From DATJQF01 sp035505995 (GTDB taxonomy: Bacteria > Bacteroidota > Bacteroidia > Bacteroidales > FEN-979): a stretch of DNA of 14,221 nucleotides. Numbering within the stretch: position 1 is the stretch's first letter; each line of letters starts with the position of its first letter. Below the pieces are notes generated by a model that did no database searches, was not told the DNA's origin, and was given only the letters and a program-made list of their open reading frames with translations. This document shows positions 1 through 7,604 of this stretch, piece after piece. The translations under genes were made by a program, and so were the position numbers. The stretch is taken from positions 1 to 14,221 of the forward strand of contig DATJQF010000091.1 of assembly GCA_035505995.1 (NCBI GenBank), read 5' to 3'.

Positions 1-1977
1 GCCGACCTGCGCAACCCGCTGATCGAGCGACTGAAATTCCTCGGGATCTTTTCCAATAACCGGGATGAGTTCTTCCGGGTGAGGGTGGCCACCGTGAACC
101 GGATGCTGAAGGTCGACAAGGTCCATTACGATACCAGCATCAACCCGAAAAAGGTCCTGAAAGAGATCGACGAGATCGTCCAGTCGCAGGAAAAAGACTT
201 CATGAGCATTTACGGGCAGATCGTGAAGGACCTGGCCGGACAGAATATTTTCATCCTGGATGAAAGCAACCTGAGTGACGATCAGGGGAATTTTGTGAGA
301 AGGTATTTCCAGGACATGGTCCGGGCCAACCTCTTCCCGATCATGATCACCAGCCTCAGGGATATTTCGACGCTGCGTGACCGGTCGATCTACCTGGCGG
401 TGGTGCTCGGGAAAGCGGATAAATCGGTAAAAGAGGATTATGCCCTCATCGAGGTGCCGCGGAACCTCTCCCGTTTCCTGGTGCTTCCTGCGGAAGGAGC
501 AAAAAAATTCATCATCCTGCTCGACGATGTGATCCGGTACTGCCTGTCGGAGATCTTCAATGTTTTCGGGTGGGACACTTATTCGGCTTATACCGTGAAG
601 ATCACCCGCGATGCCGAGCTCGACATCGATACCGATATCTCCAAGAGCTTCCTGGAGACGATGACGGAAAGCCTCAAGCAGCGGAAGCGCGGAAATACGG
701 TCCGGTTCGTATATGACAATTCCATCCCTGCCGAGCTGCTGAAGATCCTCACCCGCCGGCTGGATATCCGTAAGGACGACCCCATCCGGGGCGGCGGGCG
801 GTATCATAATTTCAAGGACTTCATGAACTTCCCGAATGTAGGTCCGAAATCGCTGGAATATGAGAAGCTCCCCCCGCTGCGGCACAAGGACCTCCCCCCC
901 CAGGCCAGTATCCTGGCAGCGATCCGCCAGAAGGATATCATGCTGCATTATCCTTATCAGTCGTTTCAATACATCATCGACCTCCTCCGGGAAGCTTCCA
1001 TCGATCCGAAAGTACGGTCGATCAAAATGACGATCTACCGGGCTGCACAGGATTCGAGCGTCATCAAGACCCTGATCAACGCCGCCCGGAACGGGAAGTA
1101 TGTAACCGTCTTCATGGAGCTCCAGGCGCGTTTCGACGAAGAGGCCAATATCCAGTGGACGAGCCGGTTGCAGGAAGAAGGGGTGAAAGTGATCCAGGGC
1201 ATCCCCGGTTTCAAGGTGCACAGCAAGCTGATCCTGATCCGCCGGAAGGAAAATAACAAGAATTTCTTCTATGCGCATATCGGCACCGGCAATTTCAACG
1301 AGGATACTGCCCGGGTGTATGCCGACGATGCCCTGTTGACCTCCGATCCGAAGATCACCTCTGATGTGGTGAACGCTTTCCACCAGATGGAGGCCAACTA
1401 CCGGCCGATGAAGTACAAGACGTTAACGGTGGCGCCTTTCCTGATGCGGAATTTCTTCCTGAAGCTGATCGCCCGCGAGACCCGGAATGCCGAAGCCGGA
1501 AGGGAGGCCTGGATCATCCTGAAGCTGAATAATCTGGTGGATGAGCATCTGGTGCGGAAGCTTTATAAGGCAAGCCAGGCGGGCGTAAAGATCCGCATGA
1601 TCATCCGCGGGATCTGCGTGCTGGTTCCCGGCATTCCGGGTATCAGCGAGAATATCGAGGCGGTCACCATCATCGACCGCTTCCTGGAGCATTCGCGCGT
1701 GCTGGTGTTCTGCAACGGGGGAGATCATCTGTATTATATTTCATCGGCCGACTGGATGATCCGTAATTTTGATAACCGGATTGAAGTCGCATGCCCCGTG
1801 TTTGATAAAAATATCCAGAACGAGTTGAAAACCATGCTGGACCTCCAGTTAAAAGATAATATCAAGGCCCGGATCATTGGTCCCGGACTGCCCAACCAAT
1901 ACCGGAAAACCGACGGACCTTCTGTCCGGTCGCAATATGAGATCTACAAATACTTCAGGGAACGTGGACAGCAATAA
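1..1977 (+). CDS. ppk: Polyphosphate kinase 1, 5'-truncated by window edge
   Basis: Catalyses reversible transfer of the ATP gamma-phosphate onto inorganic polyphosphate chains. The frame is open from base 1, and the first residues (ADLRNPLIERLKFLGIFSNN, then RDEFFRVRVA) match the conserved N-terminal region of PPK1. The gene therefore starts left of the window, and the GTG at 79 is internal. In all, 658 residues are visible. The two conserved histidines are present: window codon 407 (CAC at 1219, context FKVHSKLILI, the phosphorylated His) and codon 564 (CAT at 1690, context FLEHSRVLVF). They correspond to E. coli His435 and His592; both offsets are 28, so the spacing is intact and only about 30-40 N-terminal residues are missing. 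AHIGTGNFNEDTARVYADD and the C-terminal SSADWMIRNFDNRIEVACPV are further PPK1 signatures. TAA ends the gene 21 bp before the next one, so the two may be cotranscribed. Confidence 0.97.
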   Translation, partial: ADLRNPLIERLKFLGIFSNNRDEFFRVRVATVNRMLKVDKVHYDTSINPKKVLKEIDEIVQSQEKDFMSIYGQIVKDLAGQNIFILDESNLSDDQGNFVRRYFQDMVRANLFPIMITSLRDISTLRDRSIYLAVVLGKADKSVKEDYALIEVPRNLSRFLVLPAEGAKKFIILLDDVIRYCLSEIFNVFGWDTYSAYTVKITRDAELDIDTDISKSFLETMTESLKQRKRGNTVRFVYDNSIPAELLKILTRRLDIRKDDPIRGGGRYHNFKDFMNFPNVGPKSLEYEKLPPLRHKDLPPQASILAAIRQKDIMLHYPYQSFQYIIDLLREASIDPKVRSIKMTIYRAAQDSSVIKTLINAARNGKYVTVFMELQARFDEEANIQWTSRLQEEGVKVIQGIPGFKVHSKLILIRRKENNKNFFYAHIGTGNFNEDTARVYADDALLTSDPKITSDVVNAFHQMEANYRPMKYKTLTVAPFLMRNFFLKLIARETRNAEAGREAWIILKLNNLVDEHLVRKLYKASQAGVKIRMIIRGICVLVPGIPGISENIEAVTIIDRFLEHSRVLVFCNGGDHLYYISSADWMIRNFDNRIEVACPVFDKNIQNELKTMLDLQLKDNIKARIIGPGLPNQYRKTDGPSVRSQYEIYKYFRERGQQ

Positions 1978-1998
1978 TTATCCATTCTTTAAAGCGGT

Positions 1999-2310
1999 AT
2001 GGTTTTTAAGAAAATATTAAAGATTCTGTTGAACAAGTATTTTCTTACCACGGTCGCTTTCGGGGTGTGGCTGATCTTTTTTGATACGAACTCCATCCCG
2101 AACCGGATCCGGTTGCGGCATAAGCTCAATGACCTGAAGCAGGAGAAAAAGTTCTACCAGGAAGAGATCCGGAAAGATTCCACGCTTACCCGCCAGCTGC
2201 TGAACGACACTTCGGCGCTGGAAAAATTCGCCCGCGAAAAATACCGGATGAAAAAAGATAATGAAGATCTCTTCCTGATCATGGACACTACACAGGATCC
2301 ACGTCCATGA
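1999..2310 (+). CDS. FtsB/DivIC-family septum formation initiator protein
   Basis: A 103-residue bitopic membrane protein. It has a short basic N-terminus, one transmembrane helix at about residues 13-29 (YFLTTVAFGVWLIFF), a charged coiled coil at about residues 34-65 (RIRLRHKLNDLKQEKKFYQEEI), and the distal motif EKFAREKYRMKKDNEDLFLI. That last motif is the hallmark of FtsB/DivIC proteins (compare AREKYGMVKPGE). In the known family this protein joins FtsL and FtsQ in the divisome and the coiled coil lies on the outer face of the inner membrane. No Shine-Dalgarno sequence precedes the ATG, which fits Bacteroidota. It lies 21 bp after ppk on the same strand. The last 23 bp overlap the 3' end of priA on the other strand. 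Family assignment is firm; whether it should be called ftsB or divIC is not decided by sequence. Confidence 0.9.
   Translation: MVFKKILKILLNKYFLTTVAFGVWLIFFDTNSIPNRIRLRHKLNDLKQEKKFYQEEIRKDSTLTRQLLNDTSALEKFAREKYRMKKDNEDLFLIMDTTQDPRP
2279..2310. repeat. 8-bp inverted repeat at the ftsB-like/priA overlap
   Basis: TCATGGAC (2279-2286) and GTCCATGA (2303-2310) are perfect inverted arms around a 16-nt loop that contains the palindrome GGATCC. The right arm contains the TGA stop of the FtsB-like gene, and the loop contains the TAG stop of priA on the other strand. Neither side has a T-run, so it is not a classical intrinsic terminator. It could still form a hairpin at the 3' end of either transcript. 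Confidence 0.5.
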
Positions 2311-4774
2311 CCAACCGTACCGGCGAATATTCCTTCTGCCGGTGAAACTCCGCGATCTCCTTCATCAGCGATTCCTTGGCATGTGAAACGGAATAGGTGC
2401 GTTCGATCTTGATCAGCACCTGCTGGATGAATTCATTCTTGATCCGGGAGACCATGGGGTACTCCGGACCGAGCACCCGGTTCGCGAAGATCTTTTTCAT
2501 GCGCAGGGCAAAATCGCGGGCGGCTTCACCCAACAGCCGGCTGTCGCGGTGCTTCAGCTCGATGCGGATCAGCCGGAAGAACGGCGGATAGCGGAATCTG
2601 AGCCGGTCCGCCAGTTGCTGCCGGTACATTGACACATAGTCGTGGTTCACTACATCGGCCAGCACCGGGTGGCGCGGGTTATAGGTCTGAATGATCACCC
2701 GCCCCCTTTTCTTTTTCCTTCCCGAGCGCCCGCTCACCTGCGCCATCAGCTGGAAGCTCCGTTCCGCCGAACGGAAGTCCGGAAAGCTCAGCATATTATC
2801 CGCGTTGAGGATGCCTACCGTACTGACATTATCGAAATCGAGTCCCTTGGTGACCATCTGGGTCCCGACCAGGATATCGATCTTCCGCTGCTCGAAATCG
2901 TCCAGGATCCTGCGGTACGAATAGCGTGACCGGGTAGTGTCCAGGTCCATCCGGGCGATCCGGGCTTTGGGAAAGATCAGCGAAAGGTCTTCCTCCACCT
3001 TCTCGGTGCCAAACCCCTTCATGCGAAGGGTCCGGTTCCCGCAGGAAGGGCAGGTATCGGGCACTTTCGTCGTGTACCCGCAATAGTGGCACCGCAGGTG
3101 GTTCATCTGCTTATGGTAGACCAGCGTCACGTCGCAGTTCTTGCAGACCGGCATCCAGTTGCAGGTATCACATTCCAGCCGCAGGGAGAAGCCCCGCCGG
3201 TTCTGGAACAGGATCGCCTGCTCCTCAGCTTTCAGCGCCTCATCCAGCTGGCTGACCAGCACCGAGGAGAAATGCGAGCGCATCTTTTTCCATCTCGCCT
3301 CCTCGCGGATATTCACCACTTCCACCTCCGGCAGCTCCAGTTTCCCGTAGCGCTCTGACATCACCGACAAGGCGTATTTTCCTTCCATCGCCAGGTAGTA
3401 GCTTTCCAGCGAAGGGGTGGCCGAACCCAGCACCGAACGGGCTCCATGCAGGTGGGCCAGGTACAGCGCGGCGTCCCGGCCATTATACCGGGGCGCGGGA
3501 TCATACTGCTTGAAGGAGGAATCGTGCTCTTCATCCACGATGACCAGCCCCAGGTCGTAGAACGGAAGGAACACGGCCGAGCGGGCCCCGAGGATCACGT
3601 CGTACCGTTTTTCTGCAGCCGGCGCCCCTACCCGGTTCCAGATCTCGACCCGTTCATTCTCGTTGAACCGGGAATGGTAAACCCCCACCCTGCCTCCGAA
3701 ATATTTTTTCAGCCGGTTGATGATCTGCGTGGTCAGGGCGATCTCCGGGAGCAGGTAGAGCACCTGCTTCCCCTGATCCAGGGTTTCCTTAATGAGCTTG
3801 ATGTACAGTTCGGTCTTGCCCGACGAGGTAACGCCGTGCAGCAGCACCACCCCTTTCTGGTCCATCCCCCGGTGAAGGGTTTCAAAGGCCTCTTCCTGGA
3901 AGGGTTCCAGCCGGATGGAGGAAACATCTTCCCGGGCCGTCTCCTCGCCGATCCGGCTCACCGTGCGGGTAACCGTCTCCAGGATCTCCTTCCGGATCAG
4001 CCCTTCCAGGGCGGCCGGTGCGGCATGCACGCTTTTCAGCAGGTCGTTGCGGGTCACTTCCTTTACCGAACCGGTGCCGGCGCCGGAAAGGACCAGGAAC
4101 GACATCAGCAGTTCAAGCTGTTTGGGCGATTTCTTTTCGAGCCGGTCGAACAGCTCCCTGAACAGGGATTCGTCCTGCTGGTAGGGTTCCGTCAGCCGGA
4201 TAAACGTTTCTTTTTTCGGATGATATTTCAGGGGCAGCTCCTCCTCCATCCTGATGATGCCTTTTTCGATCAGGGAACTGATGACCGGCAGCGTCTTTCG
4301 CTGGTCGAGGATCCCGGCGACCTCCGAGATGCGGATCGCCTTGCGGTGAAGGAGCGATTCCACCAGCAGCTCCTCTTTTTCTCCCAGCAGGAACTTGCCG
4401 GCATCGGCAGTGACATCCAGGGTGATCTTCGATTCGCTTTCCAGCTTGAAAGCGGAAGGGAGGGCGGCATTCATCACCTCGCCTTCCTGGCAGAGGTAAT
4501 AGGCGGCGATCCATTCCCAGAACCGGAACTGGCGCTCGTGCACGAGGGGCTTCTCATCCAGCACGGCCAGCAGGGACTTGGCTTCGTACCCTGACGGTGG
4601 CCGGTCGCTGATGCTCTTGACGAGGGCGGCATAGATCTTTTTCCTGCCGAACTGCACCACCACGCGTACCCCTTCCTTCACGGCCGATTCCAGTTCGGTT
4701 GGCACCGCATAAGTGAAGGTTCCGCTCACCGGAAGCGGTAAAAGGACTTCGGCGTATCGGGTTGGCGCGGCCAT
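2288..4774 (-). CDS. priA: Primosomal protein N' (replication restart helicase PriA)
   Basis: An 828-residue superfamily 2 3'-5' DNA helicase that reloads the replisome at stalled forks. Order of parts: N-terminal 3'-DNA-binding domain (residues 1-100, YAEVLLPLPVSGTFTYAVP), winged-helix region (about 120-200), then the helicase core. The core has Walker A GVTSSGKT at 314-321, DEEH at 414-417 and GSATPS at 450-455. Eight zinc-binding cysteines follow as four CxxC pairs at 535/538, 544/547, 562/565 and 575/578. GTQMVTKGLDFDNV lies at 637-650 and the arginine-finger region QVSGRSGR at 679-686. All motifs are intact, and the length is at the long end usual for Bacteroidota. ATG is at 4774, only 12 bp after the pfkA stop, so the pair is probably cotranscribed. 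Its 3' end overlaps the convergent FtsB-like gene by 23 bp. Confidence 0.97.
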   Translation of the reverse strand: MAAPTRYAEVLLPLPVSGTFTYAVPTELESAVKEGVRVVVQFGRKKIYAALVKSISDRPPSGYEAKSLLAVLDEKPLVHERQFRFWEWIAAYYLCQEGEVMNAALPSAFKLESESKITLDVTADAGKFLLGEKEELLVESLLHRKAIRISEVAGILDQRKTLPVISSLIEKGIIRMEEELPLKYHPKKETFIRLTEPYQQDESLFRELFDRLEKKSPKQLELLMSFLVLSGAGTGSVKEVTRNDLLKSVHAAPAALEGLIRKEILETVTRTVSRIGEETAREDVSSIRLEPFQEEAFETLHRGMDQKGVVLLHGVTSSGKTELYIKLIKETLDQGKQVLYLLPEIALTTQIINRLKKYFGGRVGVYHSRFNENERVEIWNRVGAPAAEKRYDVILGARSAVFLPFYDLGLVIVDEEHDSSFKQYDPAPRYNGRDAALYLAHLHGARSVLGSATPSLESYYLAMEGKYALSVMSERYGKLELPEVEVVNIREEARWKKMRSHFSSVLVSQLDEALKAEEQAILFQNRRGFSLRLECDTCNWMPVCKNCDVTLVYHKQMNHLRCHYCGYTTKVPDTCPSCGNRTLRMKGFGTEKVEEDLSLIFPKARIARMDLDTTRSRYSYRRILDDFEQRKIDILVGTQMVTKGLDFDNVSTVGILNADNMLSFPDFRSAERSFQLMAQVSGRSGRKKKRGRVIIQTYNPRHPVLADVVNHDYVSMYRQQLADRLRFRYPPFFRLIRIELKHRDSRLLGEAARDFALRMKKIFANRVLGPEYPMVSRIKNEFIQQVLIKIERTYSVSHAKESLMKEIAEFHRQKEYSPVRLVMDVDPV
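2319..2343. repeat. 6-bp GC-rich inverted repeat after the ftsB-like stop
   Basis: ACCGGC (2319-2324) and GCCGGT (2338-2343) flank a 13-nt loop, lying 8 bp beyond the FtsB-like stop and inside the 3' coding end of priA. Together with the preceding 8-bp repeat it could provide tandem hairpins to end plus-strand transcription. There is no T-tract and the arms are short, so chance is possible. Confidence 0.25.
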
Positions 4775-4786
4775 GTCGGAAACTTA

Positions 4787-5767
4787 TCAGAGCGCGAGGA
4801 TACGCGACATCTCCAGGATCTGGTGGTTGATGTCCTTGTTGTATTTGATCGCCTTTTCGAATGGGGTGAAGGATACCTGCTTGTCGATCATTCCCACCAT
4901 CTCTCCGCGGTGACCGTCGCGCAGGGATTTCACTGCCGCATAGCCCAGGATGCTGGCCAGGAAGCGGTCGTTGGAGCTGGGCGAGCCGCCCCGCTGGATA
5001 TGGCCGAGAATGGTCACGCGGCAATCCAGCTCGGGCACCTTCTCCTGCACCTGGCGGGCTATCTCATACGCACCTCCGGCATCATCCCCCTCCGCAACGA
5101 TCACCAGCCCGGAGGTTTTGCTTTTACGCCAGTCGTGCTTCAGCAGCCGGGCGAGGTTATCGATATAGGTGGTGGTTTCCGGAACGAGGATGAACTCGGC
5201 GCCCACCGCCACGCCGCTCCGGAGCGCGATGAACCCGGCGTCCCGTCCCATCACCTCGATGAAGAACAGCCGGTCGTGGGAAGTGGCGGTATCGCGGATC
5301 TTATCGGCGGCCTCCACCACCGTATTTACCGCCGTATCGAACCCGATAGTATAATCCGTGCCGTAGAGGTCGTTATCGATGGTCCCGGGCAGGCCGAGGA
5401 TCGGGTAATCGAACTCGCTGTTGAATACATCTGCGCCGGTGAAGGTCCCGTCGCCTCCGATCGCGATCAGGGCGTCAATCTTATATTTCTTCAGGTTCTC
5501 ATAGGCCTGGATCCGGCCTACTTTCTCCATGAACCGCTTGCTCCTCGCGGTCTTCAGGATGGTCCCGCCGCGCTGGATGATATTGGAGACCGAATGGCTC
5601 TGCATGGGTTCGATCTGGCCGTCGATCAGCCCCTCGTAACCCCGGTAGATCCCGAAGACATCCAGTCCTTCCGAAATGCCCGTGCGAACCACCGCCCGGA
5701 TGGCGGCGTTCATTCCCGGCGCATCTCCGCCCGAGGTAAAAACCCCGATCCGGTTAATTCTTGCCAT
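4787..5767 (-). CDS. pfkA: ATP-dependent 6-phosphofructokinase
   Basis: Phosphorylates fructose 6-phosphate to fructose 1,6-bisphosphate, the committed glycolytic step. The 326 residues match the usual length of bacterial PfkA (about 320). Visible motifs: GVFTSGGDAPGMNAAIRAVV (8-27, nucleotide binding), GGDG at 104-107, GTIDND at 128-133 with the catalytic Asp at 131, MGRDAGF at 173-179, and QRGGSPSSNDR at 258-268. Gly at the GGDG position and PGTIDND rather than PKTIDND indicate ATP rather than pyrophosphate as donor (family knowledge). ATG is at 5767 with no Shine-Dalgarno sequence. Upstream, 83 bp separate it from the TPR membrane protein; downstream, priA follows after 12 bp. Confidence 0.97.
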   Translation of the reverse strand: MARINRIGVFTSGGDAPGMNAAIRAVVRTGISEGLDVFGIYRGYEGLIDGQIEPMQSHSVSNIIQRGGTILKTARSKRFMEKVGRIQAYENLKKYKIDALIAIGGDGTFTGADVFNSEFDYPILGLPGTIDNDLYGTDYTIGFDTAVNTVVEAADKIRDTATSHDRLFFIEVMGRDAGFIALRSGVAVGAEFILVPETTTYIDNLARLLKHDWRKSKTSGLVIVAEGDDAGGAYEIARQVQEKVPELDCRVTILGHIQRGGSPSSNDRFLASILGYAAVKSLRDGHRGEMVGMIDKQVSFTPFEKAIKYNKDINHQILEMSRILAL

Positions 5768-5791
5768 AAGTCAGATTTTTGATTGGTGCGG

Positions 5792-5799
5792 TAAAATTA
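5792..5799 (-). promoter_or_regulatory. Weak -7-like element upstream of pfkA
   Basis: On the minus strand TAATTTTA matches the Bacteroidota -7 consensus TAnnTTTG at five of six fixed positions, 24 bp before the pfkA ATG. I found no TTG at a suitable -33 distance. pfkA could equally be read from the upstream gene's promoter. Confidence 0.2.
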
Positions 5800-5825
5800 G
5801 GAAAGAATGCAGCCGATAGCGGGGA

Positions 5826-5848
5826 TGTTGATAAAAACAAGGTCAACA
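5826..5848. repeat. Short inverted repeat between the TPR gene and pfkA
   Basis: TGTTGA (5826-5831) and TCAACA (5843-5848) are perfect 6-bp arms around an 11-nt loop, starting 2 bp after the stop codon of the TPR membrane protein. It may be a weak 3' hairpin or an operator half-site pair for pfkA. The stem is A/T-rich and no T-run follows, so it is a weak call. Confidence 0.25.
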
Positions 5849-5850
5849 GG

Positions 5851-7548
5851 TTATTTGCAATATTTTTCCAGCATGGCCGCGGCCGGCTGGAATCCCAGTC
5901 GCAACGCCTGTACCCAATCGGAACAGCCCCGGTCGGGTTGACCGAGATTGAAATAATAGAGGGCTCCCCGGTTGAAATAGGCGAATTTATCGGGATGCAC
6001 AAGGATAAGATGATCGAGGTCCTGCAGGGCTTCCTCGTACTTCCCTGCCGCACGGAAGGCATCGGCCCGGTTGAGCCAGGCATCCGGATTATCCGGTTGA
6101 AGCACGATCGTCGCGGAAAAATCACGGATGGCATCGGTGTACGAACCGTTGCTGTAAAAGACAAGTCCCCGGTTATACGCAGCATCCGCGTAACCGGGGT
6201 AGATCCGTAATGCTTCCGAATAATCCCGGATGGCCATCTCATCTTCCTTAAGACGGAAATACTCATTTCCCCGGTTATAGTAAGCCGTGGAAACCTCCGC
6301 CCCCGAACGGCTCTTTACGATCACGTCGGTGAACAGCGAAACCGGATCCTTCCAGACCTTAACCCGTTCCCAGGTGCACCATCCCAGCGCCAGGATTCCT
6401 GCGCCCAGCACCGCCCACACGACACTCCGCAGGTGGCGGGAACGGTTCCTGAGAATAATAAAAATCAACGTGATGATCATGGAAAGCAGTCCTACATAGG
6501 GAATATAAGTGTACCGCTCCGCGATCAGCACCGTCCGCGACCATTTCAGCGGCAGCACAATACTAAGGGTGACCAGGAAGAACAGCATCCAGAAAACAAT
6601 GGCCCTCCCCCACTCCCGGTTGCGGTGACGCCAGCCTGCGATCAGCAGGACAGCGATCAGGAGACAAGCCGCCGAGCCGGCCGCAAAATAGGAAGCGGGA
6701 AGCGTGCCGCCGGTTTTCCACGGAAAAAGGTAGATCACTGATTGCCCGAAAGGAATCACGGACTTCACCAGGTAAAGCCACACCGCCTGGAGAACCAGGA
6801 ACATCCTCTCGAAAATCGAATAGCTTTGTCCCAGTTCCGTAAGGTGCCCGAAGGAACCGGACGCCCGGATCCCGGTCCGGATGAACACCAGGGAAAGCAG
6901 GATCAGCGGAATATACAGCAACACGGTGCGCCGGCTGAATTCTTTCCGGCGGAACCAGTCCAGCAGAATGACCGCCATCGGGAAGGTGGCCGCTGTTACC
7001 TTCGAAAGCAGCGAAAGGGTAAAGCACAGAAGCATCATTCCCCACTGCCACTCCTTATTTTTATCCTGCCACTCAAGATAAAAGATCAGGGCTGAAAGGT
7101 AAAAGAAAGCGTACATCAGGTTGCTCCGGGCCGCCAGCCAGGAAACCGACTCCGCATTCATCGGATGAACGGCGAAGAGCAAGGCCGTCAGCGACGCCAC
7201 CCGGAAATTACCGCTGAGCCGTCTCACCAGGATGAGGACGAGCAGCGCGTTAAGACAGTGCAGCACGACCTGCAGGATCCGGTGCGCCAGGACCGAGCCC
7301 GGGAAGACTTTCATCAGCACGGCAAAACTGAGCACCGGCAGCGGCTGGTACATGCCCAGGTAGTCCCGGCTGAAATAATCCTTCACGTGATCTGCCGTCA
7401 GCCGGGTGATCCCCGGATCGCCGAAATAGGCGTCGTCGTCGTAATTATGCAGAATGCCATAGGAGAAGGTTCCGGAATAGATCAGGATCGTTACCGCACA
7501 GATCAGCAACCACGCGATCCAGGTCCGCTGGAGTTTTTCCGGATTCAA
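5851..7548 (-). CDS. GT-C-like multipass membrane protein with C-terminal TPRs (TMTC-like)
   Basis: A 565-residue protein. Residues 10-400 hold many hydrophobic helices separated by short loops. Right after the first helix comes an acidic cluster, NYDDDAYFGDPGI (DDD at 37-39), where GT-C glycosyltransferases carry their catalytic acidic motif. HPMNAESVSWLAARSN (128-143) and LLSKVTAATFPMAVILLDWF further on resemble the TMTC/PMT-like family (compare HPVxTExVAWIxxR). Residues 422-556 form four TPRs with the A-x-x-N-R-G pattern and about 34-residue spacing. The likely role is a membrane glycosyltransferase that transfers from a polyprenyl-phosphate sugar, with TPRs binding the acceptor protein; this is inference from architecture. 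The start is TTG at 7548: there is no in-frame ATG until residue 66, which would remove the first helix and the DDD cluster, and a promoter element lies just upstream. It sits 47 bp after the methyltransferase. Confidence 0.8.
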   Translation of the reverse strand: MNPEKLQRTWIAWLLICAVTILIYSGTFSYGILHNYDDDAYFGDPGITRLTADHVKDYFSRDYLGMYQPLPVLSFAVLMKVFPGSVLAHRILQVVLHCLNALLVLILVRRLSGNFRVASLTALLFAVHPMNAESVSWLAARSNLMYAFFYLSALIFYLEWQDKNKEWQWGMMLLCFTLSLLSKVTAATFPMAVILLDWFRRKEFSRRTVLLYIPLILLSLVFIRTGIRASGSFGHLTELGQSYSIFERMFLVLQAVWLYLVKSVIPFGQSVIYLFPWKTGGTLPASYFAAGSAACLLIAVLLIAGWRHRNREWGRAIVFWMLFFLVTLSIVLPLKWSRTVLIAERYTYIPYVGLLSMIITLIFIILRNRSRHLRSVVWAVLGAGILALGWCTWERVKVWKDPVSLFTDVIVKSRSGAEVSTAYYNRGNEYFRLKEDEMAIRDYSEALRIYPGYADAAYNRGLVFYSNGSYTDAIRDFSATIVLQPDNPDAWLNRADAFRAAGKYEEALQDLDHLILVHPDKFAYFNRGALYYFNLGQPDRGCSDWVQALRLGFQPAAAMLEKYCK

Positions 7549-7571
7549 TGGGCGAAAGTGAATATGGAAAG

Positions 7572-7604
7572 CAAAAATAGGGGAATTGAAAGTATTTAGT
7601 ACAA
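7572..7604 (-). promoter_or_regulatory. Bacteroidota-type promoter for the TPR membrane protein
   Basis: On the minus strand TATTTTTG (7579 down to 7572) is an exact match to TAnnTTTG. A TTG at 7604-7602 lies 22 bp upstream as a possible -33 element, inside the 3' end of the methyltransferase gene. The predicted transcript would start near 7566, giving a leader of roughly 18 nt before the TTG start codon. Confidence 0.5.

Noticed and set aside
3446..4594. 382-codon plus-strand open frame opposite priA
   Set aside because: All PriA motifs are intact on the minus strand and the plus-strand product has no recognisable features, so it is a coding shadow.
4823..5782. 319-codon plus-strand open frame opposite pfkA
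   Set aside because: It mirrors pfkA almost exactly and has no motifs; a shadow of codon bias.
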